Source: Pinirhizobacter soli (GTDB lineage: Bacteria > Pseudomonadota > Gammaproteobacteria > Xanthomonadales > Rhodanobacteraceae). Taken from it: a stretch of 64,000 nt of DNA. Of this stretch, positions 55,549 to 64,000 are shown one piece after another. Under the pieces are notes generated by a model. The model made no database searches. It was not told the DNA's origin and saw nothing but the letters and a program-made list of their open reading frames with translations. The stretch covers positions 248,001 to 312,000 of the forward strand of contig NZ_JADZLQ010000002.1 of assembly GCF_015905305.1 (NCBI RefSeq), written 5' to 3'. The position numbers and the translations under genes are program-made. The first letter of the stretch is position 1. Each line of letters opens with the position of its first letter.

Positions 55549-57840
55549 TCAAGCATGGTCAACCGGTGCCAGGCCGCCGGCAAGTATGCGCGCGCGCTCG
55601 TTAAGGAGCTTGTCGAAGGCAAGTTGGGGCAGCGGCCGGCAGAACAGGTATCCCTGCAATTCGTCGCAGCCGTTGGCCCGGAGGAAGTCCAGGTGCTGTT
55701 CGATTTCCACGCCCTCGGCTACCACGCCGCGCTTGAGGCGGTGGGCCATGTCGATGGTGGCGCGGACGATGGCTTCGTCGTCGGGATCCACGCCGATATT
55801 GCGCACGAAGCTCTGGTCGATCTTGATCCGATCAGCGGGAAGGCGGCGCAGGTAGTCCAGCGATGCCGCCCCCGTGCCGAAATCATCGATGGCGATGCGG
55901 CAGCCCAGCGCATGCAGCGCATCAAGGCTCTCCACCAGGTTCGGCACGGTCTTCACGCTGATGCTCTCGGTGACCTCCAGTTCCAGATGCTGTGGATCGA
56001 AGCCCGTCTCAGCGAGGATATCGGCCACCGTCTCCACCAGGCTCGGTTGCATCAACTGCACCGCGGAGAGGTTCACGCCCAGGCGCAGGTTGAAGCCATG
56101 GGCTTCCTGCCAGGCCCGCGCATGGATGCACGCGGTGCGCAGCACCCAGGCGCCAATGGAGACGATCAGTCCGCTGGCCTCAGCCAGCGGGATGAAGAAC
56201 GCCGGACTGATCGTGCCCAGTTCCGGATGCTCCCAGCGCACCAGTGCCTCCATGCCGACGATGTCCTCGCTGTCGGCGCGCACCTGGGGTTGGTAGTACA
56301 CGCGCAATTCGTTGTTGCGTTCGGCATGGCGCAACTTTGATTTAAGCGCCACGTGCTGTTGCTGCATGGTGTCCGGATTGGAGGCGTACACCTGGAAGTT
56401 GTTGCGGCCAAGGCTCTTGGCGCCGTACATGGCTTCGTCGGCATGGCGCAGGAGCATTTCCGAGTCGGATGCATCGTCGGGGAAGAAGCTCACGCCGATG
56501 GAGGCGGTGATCTGCAGTTCCGAGCCGTCGCCCAGCATCAGCGGTGATTCCATCACCTGGACGATCTTCTCGGCAATGCGCAGGACGTCGTCACGCTTGA
56601 TGATGTGGCGGAGGATCACCGTGAACTCGTCACCGGCGTAGCGCGCCACGGTATCGGAGGCGCGTACGTTCGATTGCAGCCGGCGCGCCACCGCGGCCAG
56701 CACGAGGTCGCCGGTGGCATGGCCCAGGGAATCGTTGATGGACTTGAAGCGGTCCAGGTCCACGAACATCACCGCAAAACATTCGCCTGTGCGATGGGCT
56801 TCGCGGATGTTGGTATCGAGCCTGTCATTGAACAGCAAGCGGTTGGGCAATGCCGTCACGGCATCGAGCAGGCCCCGTGCGCGCCCCTGCTCACGGGCTG
56901 CGCGAAGCTCCAGGGCGCTGGCGAAGCGGTTGGCCCCGGTGCGCAGGGCCGCCTCCATGGTCGCGGCATCGGCGACCGGCTCGCGTCGTCCGGCCACCAG
57001 CGCGCCCAAGACCACCCGACGCTCGTCCATCAGCGGCAGGGCCGCGTAGGCACCGAGCTCGAGAGTCTGGACAAGGGCATCGCTACCCAGCCCCCGGACG
57101 CTTTCCAGTGCGACCACCGCATCCCCACGCAGGGCCACTTTCAGCAACCCCTGTTGCGTGGCCGATGGGCCTTCGGCGGGCAGGTTCGGCGCGCAGAAAC
57201 GTGCCAGCTCCACGGGCTCCTCGTGCTCGGGCTGAAAAGCCCACAGGGACACCACGTCGAACTCGAGGGTGTTGGCCACCGTAGCCACGCCGTCGGCCAG
57301 GCCCGCGTCGTCGCTGGAGCAACCGGCCAGGGCCGCCACCATCGACAGCGCGCGTGACGCAAGGTCGTGGCGGGCCAAGGCAGGCACCGTGACGGACGCC
57401 GGTGCAGCCGCCACCGGACTTTCCTGTGCAACGGCAGCCGGGGTGGCGGCCGCAGATGTCGTTGCGTCGCCGATGCTGCGCGTAGCGCGGGGCAGCAGTT
57501 CACTGCGGATGGAGGCGCGCCGCAGCCAGTCGTTGAATACCGGCGCCAGGAGGCGCGTATCCATGGCCGCGGTATCGTCGACCACGGCGATCATGGGGGT
57601 ATCGCGGTAGGCCGGGCGCGAGCGCAGCGCGTGGGCGAAACCGAGCACGCGGCCCGGGTCGGCCTCGAGCGCCAGCACGACCAGGGCAAGCGGAGGCTCG
57701 TCCAGCAACAACGACTCGGCCTGCGCCACGTCCCGGGCGGCGAGGATCGGGCGGAAGCCCACATGGTCGAACGCATCGAACATGTCACGGCGCACGTCGC
57801 GCTGCGCGGCAAGGATAAGGACGCCGGGAAAATCGGGCAT
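55549..57840 (-). CDS. Receiver-like/GAF/GGDEF/EAL regulator
   Basis: Protein of 763 residues without membrane segments. Residues 1-120 resemble a receiver without clear phospho-Asp. A Pro/Ala linker (125-155) leads to a GAF domain (about 160-315). The GGDEF domain carries AGDEF at 402-406, with RxxD at 393-396, and the EAL domain carries EAL at 531-533 with later DDFGTGAASLDYL and IKIDQSFV ligands present. The phosphodiesterase is likely active and the cyclase uncertain. The ATG overlaps the stop of the 157-aa gene as TGATG. Confidence 0.88.
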   Translation of the reverse strand: MPDFPGVLILAAQRDVRRDMFDAFDHVGFRPILAARDVAQAESLLLDEPPLALVVLALEADPGRVLGFAHALRSRPAYRDTPMIAVVDDTAAMDTRLLAPVFNDWLRRASIRSELLPRATRSIGDATTSAAATPAAVAQESPVAAAPASVTVPALARHDLASRALSMVAALAGCSSDDAGLADGVATVANTLEFDVVSLWAFQPEHEEPVELARFCAPNLPAEGPSATQQGLLKVALRGDAVVALESVRGLGSDALVQTLELGAYAALPLMDERRVVLGALVAGRREPVADAATMEAALRTGANRFASALELRAAREQGRARGLLDAVTALPNRLLFNDRLDTNIREAHRTGECFAVMFVDLDRFKSINDSLGHATGDLVLAAVARRLQSNVRASDTVARYAGDEFTVILRHIIKRDDVLRIAEKIVQVMESPLMLGDGSELQITASIGVSFFPDDASDSEMLLRHADEAMYGAKSLGRNNFQVYASNPDTMQQQHVALKSKLRHAERNNELRVYYQPQVRADSEDIVGMEALVRWEHPELGTISPAFFIPLAEASGLIVSIGAWVLRTACIHARAWQEAHGFNLRLGVNLSAVQLMQPSLVETVADILAETGFDPQHLELEVTESISVKTVPNLVESLDALHALGCRIAIDDFGTGAASLDYLRRLPADRIKIDQSFVRNIGVDPDDEAIVRATIDMAHRLKRGVVAEGVEIEQHLDFLRANGCDELQGYLFCRPLPQLAFDKLLNERARILAGGLAPVDHA

Positions 57841-58313
57841 CAGGTGACCCAGCGCCCATCGCGCAACCGCAGGCCCGCAGCGCGCGGCTGGGTGGCCATG
57901 TGCACCAGGACGTCGTCGAGAGACTCGGACAGCGAGGGGGCCCCGCCCAGCAGGATCACGCGGCGCACCGGCTGGGCCGGCAACCGGGCGACCTGCCGCA
58001 GCAGATGGGCGTCCTGCGCGCCCACCAGGGCCGGCGGCGTCACCAGGTAGATGCCAAAGTGCAGGCTTTGCAGGATATAACGCAGCACGTCGCCCACGCG
58101 GGGGCAACCGGGTACCCGCGTGCTGGCCTCGCGCAGGCTCACCAGGCCGTCCTCCGGACGCCAGCGGTACATCGATTGCCCGCTGCGCCGGGCGATAGCG
58201 GCGAAGCGCGTCACCAGGCCCTCGACGTCGTCGACGTCCAGCCAGACGAGCGGCCCCTCCCCCTCGAGCACGCGGTCGAGGATGTCGTTTCCAGCCTGGG
58301 TATCAATGGACAT
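57840..58313 (-). CDS. Unknown 157-aa protein coupled to the GGDEF-EAL gene
   Basis: Soluble protein with alternating hydrophobic strands (LVWLDVDDV, FGIYLVTP, VRRVILLGGAP) that read like a small alpha/beta fold, but without a P-loop or known active-site motif. Its stop and the next start overlap (TGATG), so it is probably a sensor, partner or localisation factor for the c-di-GMP protein. I do not recognise the family. It is divergent from the FadB/FadJ-like gene. Confidence 0.65.
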   Translation of the reverse strand: MSIDTQAGNDILDRVLEGEGPLVWLDVDDVEGLVTRFAAIARRSGQSMYRWRPEDGLVSLREASTRVPGCPRVGDVLRYILQSLHFGIYLVTPPALVGAQDAHLLRQVARLPAQPVRRVILLGGAPSLSESLDDVLVHMATQPRAAGLRLRDGRWVT

Positions 58314-58373
58314 AATCGGTCAACCGTACGCCAGCGAACGTTCGTCTCGCAATAGCTCTTGCGCGGAGGTAAG

Positions 58374-60449
58374 GTGTGCCGACTCATTATCGACCCGGCG
58401 CCGTACGATATGTTCGAAGGATTACGCTTTAAACACTGGCACGCCAGCGAAGACGACAAGGGAGTGATCTTGCTCGCCCTGGACCGCGAAGGCGCAAGCG
58501 TCAATGCGCTCTCGCGCGCCGTGCTCGATGAACTTGCCGACATTGTCGAGCGACTGGCCATCGACAATCCTCCCGGCGTGGTCATCCATTCGTCCAAACC
58601 GTCGGGCTTCGCCGTGGGCGCCGACATCAAGGAGTTCGTCACCTACGCCGACGCCGGCACGGTGCAGGAAAACATCGAAAATGGCCAGCGCGTCTACGAA
58701 AGCCTGGCGCGCCTGCCCTGCCCGACCATCGCCGCCATCCACGGCGCGTGCATGGGCGGCGGCACGGAACTGGCGCTGGCGTGCCGCTACCGCATCGCCG
58801 CCGACGACGACACGACGAAGATCGGCCTGCCCGAGGTGATGCTGGGCATCTTTCCCGGCTGGGGCGGCAGCGCCCGCCTGCCACGCTTGATCGGTGCGCC
58901 CGAGGCCCTGCAGGCGATGCTCACCGGCAAGCCCTTCAACGCCCGGCGGGCGAAGGCCGTGGGCCTGGTCGATCGCCTGGCCAAGCCGGAAGAGCTCCTT
59001 GCCGAGGCGCGGCATTTCATTCGCCGCCCGACACCCCGGCCGTTCGCGCAGCGAGCGAAGGCCTGGGCCACCAATACCTGGCTGGCGCGGCAGATCATCG
59101 CGCCGATGGTGCGCAAGCAGACCGCCGCCAAGGTGCGCAAGGAGCACTATCCGGCACCTTTCGCCCTGATCGACGCCTGGCAGCGCGGCGGCAGCGATAT
59201 CAACCAGCGACTGAAGCTGGAAGCCCGCGGCGTCGTCAAGCTGGCGCAGACCCCCACCGCACGCAACCTCATCCGCATCTTCCTGCTACAGGAACGCCTC
59301 AAGGGACTGGCCGGCAAGGCCGAGCACGGTATCGAACGCGTCCATGTGGTGGGCGCGGGGGTCATGGGGGGCGACATCGCAGCCTGGGCGGCTCTCAAGG
59401 GGTTCGAGGTCACGCTGCAGGACCGCGAGATGAAGTTCATTGAACCTGCGATCACGCGGGCCCAGGCGATGTTCGAAAAACGCCTGAAGTCGCCGGCCAA
59501 GGTGGATGCCGCGATGGGGCGGCTGAAGGCCGACGTCGAAGGGGCGGGAGCGGCGAAGGCCGACCTGGCCATCGAGGCCATCTTCGAAAATGCGCAGGCC
59601 AAGCAGGCGCTTTACGCCACCATCGAACCGCAATTCAAGGCGGACGAACTCCTGGCCACCAATACGTCATCGATCCCGCTGGACGAACTGCGCGGCAAGC
59701 TGGCTGCGCCGCAACGCTTCATGGGCCTGCACTTCTTCAACCCCGTGGCGCAGATGCCGCTGGTGGAACTGGTGCGCCACGACGCCCTCGATGCGGCATC
59801 GGAGAAGCGCGGCCTTGCCTTCATCAAGGCCCTGGGCAAGCTTCCGGTGCCGGTAAAAGGCACCCCGGGGTTCCTGGTCAACCGCATCCTCATGCCGTAC
59901 CTGCTCGAGGCCATGCGCCTTTACAACGAAGGCGTGCCCGGCCCGGTGCTCGACCGCGAGGCCAAGCGCTTCGGCATGCCGATGGGACCGATCGAACTGG
60001 CCGATACCGTGGGCCTTGATGTGTGCGCCTCGGTCGGCGCGGAGCTTGCGCCGTTCCTGGGGCTTGAGTTGCCGCAAGGGCTTGAAGCGAAGATCCAGGA
60101 CGGCAGGCGCGGCAAGAAGGATGGCCAGGGCCTGTTCACCTGGGTCGATGGCAAGCCGCAGAAACCGCAGGTGGACGAGAACTACACCACGCCGCCCGAC
60201 CTCATCGACCGCATGATCCTGCCGATGGTGAACGAAGCCGTCGCCTGCCTGCACGAGCGCGTGGTGGACGACGAGGATCTGCTCGATGCCGGCGTGATCT
60301 TCGGTACCGGTTTCGCACCCTTCCGTGGCGGTCCGATCGCCTATGCCCGCAGCGAGGGCGTGGACATAGTGCGTGAACGCCTGCAGAAGCTCGCCCAGCG
60401 TTACGGCGAACGCTTCATGCCCAAGGCGGGCTGGGACGAATTGGGCTGA
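58374..60449 (+). CDS. Bifunctional enoyl-CoA hydratase/3-hydroxyacyl-CoA dehydrogenase
   Basis: FadB/FadJ-like beta-oxidation protein of 691 residues. The crotonase domain has GACMGGGTELALACRYRIA (oxyanion loop) and the acidic GLPEVMLGIFPGWGG. The dehydrogenase domain has GAGVMGGDIAAW and the catalytic His in HFFNPV. The GTG at 58374 follows GGAGG by 4 bp; the ATG at 58410 (MFEGLRF) fits family starts but has no ribosome site. No thiolase gene is next to it, so it does not form the usual fadBA pair here. Confidence 0.88.
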   Translation: MCRLIIDPAPYDMFEGLRFKHWHASEDDKGVILLALDREGASVNALSRAVLDELADIVERLAIDNPPGVVIHSSKPSGFAVGADIKEFVTYADAGTVQENIENGQRVYESLARLPCPTIAAIHGACMGGGTELALACRYRIAADDDTTKIGLPEVMLGIFPGWGGSARLPRLIGAPEALQAMLTGKPFNARRAKAVGLVDRLAKPEELLAEARHFIRRPTPRPFAQRAKAWATNTWLARQIIAPMVRKQTAAKVRKEHYPAPFALIDAWQRGGSDINQRLKLEARGVVKLAQTPTARNLIRIFLLQERLKGLAGKAEHGIERVHVVGAGVMGGDIAAWAALKGFEVTLQDREMKFIEPAITRAQAMFEKRLKSPAKVDAAMGRLKADVEGAGAAKADLAIEAIFENAQAKQALYATIEPQFKADELLATNTSSIPLDELRGKLAAPQRFMGLHFFNPVAQMPLVELVRHDALDAASEKRGLAFIKALGKLPVPVKGTPGFLVNRILMPYLLEAMRLYNEGVPGPVLDREAKRFGMPMGPIELADTVGLDVCASVGAELAPFLGLELPQGLEAKIQDGRRGKKDGQGLFTWVDGKPQKPQVDENYTTPPDLIDRMILPMVNEAVACLHERVVDDEDLLDAGVIFGTGFAPFRGGPIAYARSEGVDIVRERLQKLAQRYGERFMPKAGWDELG

Positions 60450-60479
60450 TATCAGCGCCGCCTCGGCGGCGCCGATCCA

Positions 60480-61103
60480 CTACCACATCAGATCGTCGGG
60501 CACGCCGTCGTCTGCCTCGGCGGTCTCGCCGGACCCGACCAACAGCGCCACCTGCCCCGGTGCGAGTGTCGCCACTTCATCGACGATCGCGCGCGGCAGC
60601 AGCAGATAGCGGCCGCCATGCTGCACCACGCCCAACTCACCGGCGTTCAGCGCCACCAGTTGGGCGGCATCGACATAGAGGCGGCGGATCTTCTCGCCGT
60701 AGGTGAAGTGGCGCACCTGGTCGGCATCGGGCTTGTTCAGCGCCTTGCCTTCCACCAGCGACTGCAGCTTGCGCTTGCGCTCCTTGCGCAAGCGCGCCTC
60801 TTCGGCGGCCTCGGTCTCGGCCTTGCGGCGCTCGGTGGCCTCCGCCTGAGCGCGGATGGCGTAGGCCTTGGCCAGGTCCATCTCGCCCGAAGACGGTGGA
60901 CGCGCGCCCTGCGGCCGGTTGGCCTGTCCGCGGTTGTCTTGACCGCCTTTGGCATTGCCGCGCTGATCAGGCCGGCCCTTGCCGGCGTTCGCGCCAGCTG
61001 GACGCGGCTTGCGCGGCACCTGCGTCTGCTGCTGGCGCTTTTCTTCGTGGACCTGTTTGACGATGCCGCTCTTGAGCAGCTGATCGCGCAGTGATTCAGC
61101 CAT
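60480..61103 (-). CDS. DUF2058 protein (YaiL-like)
   Basis: Protein of 207 residues. It has a short N-terminal MAESLRDQLLKSGIVKQ, a Gly/Arg/Gln-rich, probably disordered stretch (about 25-75), a long charged coiled coil (about 78-120) and a C-terminal domain with HFTYGEKIRRLYVDAAQ and GGRYLLLP. It matches the DUF2058/YaiL nucleoprotein family; RNA or DNA association is suggested by name and charge only. It lies 12 bp downstream of slyX. Confidence 0.85.
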   Translation of the reverse strand: MAESLRDQLLKSGIVKQVHEEKRQQQTQVPRKPRPAGANAGKGRPDQRGNAKGGQDNRGQANRPQGARPPSSGEMDLAKAYAIRAQAEATERRKAETEAAEEARLRKERKRKLQSLVEGKALNKPDADQVRHFTYGEKIRRLYVDAAQLVALNAGELGVVQHGGRYLLLPRAIVDEVATLAPGQVALLVGSGETAEADDGVPDDLMW

Positions 61104-61115
61104 GGAACACTCGGT

Positions 61116-61325
61116 TTAGTAGTGCGGGGGCGGCGGCTCGGAGTGCGGATCGGAGGGTGCCGACGACCGCACTGAAGCCAGTTCCGCGCGAAGTTCGCGC
61201 ACGGCACGCTCAAGGGCGGCCAGGCGCTGGGATTGCTCGATGTCCGCGCTGGCCAGGCCTTGCACTGCCTCGTCGACGAACGACAGGCGTACCTCCAGCT
61301 CGTCCAGGCGCGGCTCGTGACTCAT
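61116..61325 (-). CDS. slyX: SlyX protein
   Basis: Coiled-coil protein of 69 residues: [39 protein letters not shown] is the SlyX heptad region, ending with the conserved PPPHY. The biochemical function is unknown. Its ATG overlaps the ugd stop (ATGA), a translational coupling that I would not expect for slyX, which in E. coli stands near slyD. Confidence 0.87.
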   Translation of the reverse strand: MSHEPRLDELEVRLSFVDEAVQGLASADIEQSQRLAALERAVRELRAELASVRSSAPSDPHSEPPPPHY

Positions 61326-62665
61326 GATGAAGCTCGCAGGCTACGTCCGCGGCCGATGCCGTAGTAAGCAAGCCCGGCATCCTCGACGGCGGTCGGCTCG
61401 TACAGATTGCGGCCATCGAACACTACCTGCGCCGACAACGCATCGCGCATACGGCTGAAGTCCGGCGCGCGGAAGGCCTTCCATTCGGTGACGATGGCCA
61501 GTGCATCGGCGCCCTGCAGCGCATCGTACATGCCCTTGCACAACACCAGGTCGTCGCGCTCGCCGTAAATGCGCGCGGTCTCTTCGCGCGCTTCTGGATC
61601 GTAGGCGCGCACTTTCGCACCTGCCTTCCACAAGGCTTCGATCAGCGTGCGGCTGGGCGCTTCGCGCATGTCATCGGTGTTGGGCTTGAACGCCAGGCCC
61701 CATACGCCGATGGTGCGGCCTGCGAGCTTGCCGTCGAAATGCTGGTTGATCAGTTCGAACAGGCGCGACTTCTGCCGTGCGTTGACGCTTTCCACCGCGC
61801 CGAGGAGTTCAGCGGTGTAGCCGTGTTCCTTCGCCGTGCGCTCGAGCGCCTGGACGTCCTTGGGAAAGCACGAACCGCCGTAGCCGGTGCCTGGATAGAT
61901 GAAATGGTAGCCGATGCGCGGATCCGAACCGATGCCCTCTCGCACGCGCTCGATGTCGGCGCCCACGCGCTCAGCCACGTTGGCCAGCTCGTTCATGAAG
62001 CTGATCTTCGTGGCGAGCATGGCGTTGGCGGCGTATTTGGTGAGCTCGGCCGAACGCGTGTCCATCAGCACCAGGCGGTCGTGGTTGCGATTGAACGGCT
62101 TGTACAACTTGCGCATGGCATTGACGGCACGTTCGCTGGAACTGCCGATGATGATGCGGTCGGGCTTCATGCAGTCTTCGACCGCATCGCCTTCCTTAAG
62201 GAATTCCGGATTGGAGACCACGTCGAATTCGACCGAGGCGCCGCGCTCGGCGAGCGATGCCGTAATGGCTTCGCGCACGCGGTCGGCGGTGCCTACCGGC
62301 ACGGTGGATTTGTCCACCACCACCGCGTAACGGCCCAGGTTCTGGCCAATGGTCCGGGCCACGGTCAGCACGTAGCGAAGATCGGCGCTGCCGTCTTCGT
62401 CCGGCGGCGTGCCTACGGCAATGAAGATGAGGTCGCCGTGCGCGACGGCGCTGACGGCATCGGTGGTGAAGTCCAGGCGGCCGCCGGCATGGTTGCGCAA
62501 CACCATCGGTTCCAGGCCCGGCTCGTAGATCGGGATGCGGCCGTTCTTCAGGCCCTCGATCTTGGCTTCATCTACATCGACGCAGACGACGTCGTTGCCC
62601 ATTTCAGCAAGACAGGTACCCGTGACCAGACCGACGTAACCGGTACCGAAGATAGTGACTTTCAT
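61322..62665 (-). CDS. ugd: UDP-glucose 6-dehydrogenase
   Basis: Enzyme of 447 residues oxidising UDP-glucose to UDP-glucuronate for polysaccharides or lipid A changes. NAD-binding [17 protein letters not shown] opens the protein. The catalytic Cys is in [13 protein letters not shown], and [19 protein letters not shown] marks the C-terminal domain. The ATG at 62665 begins the Rossmann fold; the frame upstream runs into the terminator hairpin and was excluded. It heads a ugd-slyX-DUF2058 transcript. Confidence 0.95.
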   Translation of the reverse strand: MKVTIFGTGYVGLVTGTCLAEMGNDVVCVDVDEAKIEGLKNGRIPIYEPGLEPMVLRNHAGGRLDFTTDAVSAVAHGDLIFIAVGTPPDEDGSADLRYVLTVARTIGQNLGRYAVVVDKSTVPVGTADRVREAITASLAERGASVEFDVVSNPEFLKEGDAVEDCMKPDRIIIGSSSERAVNAMRKLYKPFNRNHDRLVLMDTRSAELTKYAANAMLATKISFMNELANVAERVGADIERVREGIGSDPRIGYHFIYPGTGYGGSCFPKDVQALERTAKEHGYTAELLGAVESVNARQKSRLFELINQHFDGKLAGRTIGVWGLAFKPNTDDMREAPSRTLIEALWKAGAKVRAYDPEAREETARIYGERDDLVLCKGMYDALQGADALAIVTEWKAFRAPDFSRMRDALSAQVVFDGRNLYEPTAVEDAGLAYYGIGRGRSLRASS

Positions 62666-62700
62666 CGTGGGAGAGAACCGCTGCTGGGGAATGGTCGATT

Positions 62701-62737
62701 GTAAAAGAAACGGGGCGCGGAATAATCCGCGCCCCGT
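62701..62737 (-). terminator. Intrinsic terminator of the FKBP gene
   Basis: A perfect 12-bp GC-rich stem (62710-62721 with 62726-62737) with a 4-nt loop is followed on the minus strand by TTCTTTTAC. It lies 31 bp after the FKBP stop and before ugd, so ugd must have its own promoter or depend on readthrough. Confidence 0.88.
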
Positions 62738-62768
62738 CACGCATCGCTTTCCCTAAAAGGGCGTTTTA

Positions 62769-63572
62769 TCAGCCACCACCGGCCGGCTTGCCAGCGCCAC
62801 CCGGACCGCCCGGGCCACCAGCCGGCGTCGGGCCGGTCTTGACCAGTTCGACGTCGAAGATGATCGTGGCGTTCGGCGGGAAGCCGTTTTCCGGCTGCGC
62901 GCCATAGGCGATGGTGGAGGGGATGAACAGCTTGTACTGGCCACCCACCTGCATCAGCTGCAGGCCCTCGCGGAAGCCCGGGATCACCGCGGCAAGCGGG
63001 ATCTGGGTCGGACCCGGTTCCTTGTGGTCGGCCGAGGAATCGAACTTCTCGCCGTTGACGAAGGTGCCGGTGTAGTTGATCGCGACCGTATCGTTCGGAC
63101 CCGGACGGGCGCCCGTGCCAGCCTTGACCACCTGGTACTGCAGGCCCGACGCCGTGACCTTCACGCCAGCGGCGCTCTTGTTCTTGGCAAGGAAGGCGTC
63201 GCCTTCGCTCTTGTTCTTGGCGGCGACCTGGTTGTACTCGACCTCGGCCTTGGCCTTGAGGTTGGCCACGAACGCGTCGCGGACCGTCTTGGCCTCAGCT
63301 TCGGTCATGGTCGGCTTCTGGCCGGAGAGCGCGGACTGCACGGCGCGCGCAACGGTGGCCGGATCGATTTCGTTACGGACCAGCGGCGGCAGCTGGCTGG
63401 CCATGTCCCAACCCACGACATAGCTGGCCTTGGTCTTGTCCACGGCAGCCGGGGCCGCGGCAGGAGCGGCGGAGGCCTTGCCCTTGGCAGCCTGGGCATG
63501 TGCGCCCGCGGTCATGCCAAGCGCAACAGCCAGCGCGGCGGCCGTCATCGTGGGGCGCAAAAAGTGCTTCAT
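62769..63572 (-). CDS. FkpA-like FKBP-type peptidyl-prolyl isomerase
   Basis: Periplasmic folding factor of 267 residues with signal peptide 1-27. An N-terminal dimerisation domain (FKBP_N, about 45-135; ASYVVGWDMASQLPP) and the FKBP catalytic domain (about 140-245; VAINYTGTFVNGEKFDSS, VIPGFREGLQLM, YG, IIFDVELV) are present. A Gly/Pro/Ala tail (about 247-267) extends beyond the usual end. GAGGGAG stands before ATG 63572. A terminator follows. Confidence 0.93.
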   Translation of the reverse strand: MKHFLRPTMTAAALAVALGMTAGAHAQAAKGKASAAPAAAPAAVDKTKASYVVGWDMASQLPPLVRNEIDPATVARAVQSALSGQKPTMTEAEAKTVRDAFVANLKAKAEVEYNQVAAKNKSEGDAFLAKNKSAAGVKVTASGLQYQVVKAGTGARPGPNDTVAINYTGTFVNGEKFDSSADHKEPGPTQIPLAAVIPGFREGLQLMQVGGQYKLFIPSTIAYGAQPENGFPPNATIIFDVELVKTGPTPAGGPGGPGGAGKPAGGG

Positions 63573-63809
63573 CGAGAACTCCCTCATAACGTGGAAAGCC
63601 GGCACGGGCCGGTGGTGCCTCCCCTATGGAGACAGAAACGCCATTGTGCGGGGCTTGGACGGCCTTGGCAACGGCGCGCTCGATGGACACCGTTTGGACG
63701 GAAAGGTTCAGTGTCCAGCGCCATGAAAGCTGCAGGAAAGCCTTCTTTTTGGCGCATCTACCGCAAAAGTATCCTGTAGGGGCTGGTAGCCGAAGGAGTT
63801 TTTCCCGGC

Positions 63810-64000
63810 TTAGTGGTCGTCCGGCGGCGGCGGCGGCTTCTCCAGGGTATCCCTGATCGCCGCCTGCAACCGTGCGTGAACCTGAACGAGCAATCGCCAA
63901 AAAAGCCAGGTAAGCAGGCCCACGATCACCACGATCACCAGCGCTACCTCGCGCGGCGGAAGGATGGTGGAAGCCAGCACCGCCACCAGCACGCCCTGCG
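63810..64000 (-). CDS. C-terminal end of a membrane protein (5' part outside window)
   Basis: The frame is open to the right window edge and ends at 63810. About 63 residues are visible: a membrane helix (VALVIVVIVGLLTWLFWRLL) followed by a short amphipathic segment and an acidic, Pro-rich tail (EKPPPPPDDH). No family can be named. It is upstream of, and co-directional with, the FKBP gene, with a 237-bp gap in which I see no further gene. Confidence 0.5.
   Translation of the reverse strand, partial: QGVLVAVLASTILPPREVALVIVVIVGLLTWLFWRLLVQVHARLQAAIRDTLEKPPPPPDDH

Noticed and set aside
1-64000. CRISPR arrays, rRNA genes, insertion sequences, prophage genes
   Set aside because: No regularly spaced repeats, rRNA sequence, transposase or phage structural gene was found.

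Overview
The window is high-GC chromosomal DNA of a gammaproteobacterium, most likely a member of the Lysobacterales (Xanthomonadales) near Luteibacter, Dyella or Rhodanobacter. The assignment rests on GC-rich codon use, on the xanthomonad-type order rpoE-rseA-degP-lepA-lepB-DUF4845-rnc-era-recO, on the pyrD-murB pair, and on many secreted peptidases and esterases of kinds common in this group. No rRNA operon, integrase, IS element or CRISPR array was seen. One tRNA gene, tRNA-Arg(CCT), is present.

Layout. 1-6.7 kb: a partial GGDEF-EAL protein, an S9 peptidase, a small acetyltransferase, a CorA-type transporter paired with an MpaB/DUF2236 oxygenase, and a diguanylate cyclase. 6.8-12.9 kb: a DUF885 protein, SelO, and a tightly coupled RluA-like/RsmC/RsuA rRNA-modification operon. 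12.9-19.5 kb: an HDOD protein, an orphan barstar, an S10 carboxypeptidase, a CocE-type hydrolase, a pseudo-receiver, the tRNA and a secreted methyltransferase-like protein. 19.6-24.8 kb: ALDH7-type dehydrogenase, SDR, methyltransferase, pyrD and murB read as one co-directional run. 25-34.9 kb: Na+/H+ antiporter, ppk1 behind a good PHO box, an H1-like protein, a HAD phosphatase, a second CocE-type hydrolase, a Spy-like protein, an OprB porin and a PaaI thioesterase. 34.9-39 kb: class I fumarase, small hypotheticals, higBA and a DUF3014 protein.

39.1-41.5 kb is the one clearly foreign segment. It is an AT-rich three-gene operon on the minus strand: an unrecognised 185-aa protein, a ParA-type ATPase, and a small RelA/SpoT-type nucleotide pyrophosphokinase. 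It abuts the 3' end of a fused isobutyryl-CoA mutase gene (icmF), whose last codons already have the foreign composition. I consider this cassette the best candidate for an undescribed system, possibly a toxin-like small-alarmone-synthetase defence or maintenance module.

45-58 kb is housekeeping: a 5'-nucleotidase, nadK, recO, era, rnc, DUF4845, lepB, lepA, a DegP-type protease, rseA and rpoE, with a near-consensus sigma-E promoter in front of rpoE. A GGDEF-EAL regulator with a coupled unknown partner follows. 58-64 kb holds a FadB/FadJ-like beta-oxidation protein, DUF2058, slyX, ugd, an FKBP-type isomerase and a partial membrane protein.

Several genes have structured leaders. Hairpins overlap the ribosome-binding sites of the 5671 diguanylate cyclase and the 18058 pseudo-receiver, and higB has an operator with no visible Shine-Dalgarno sequence.
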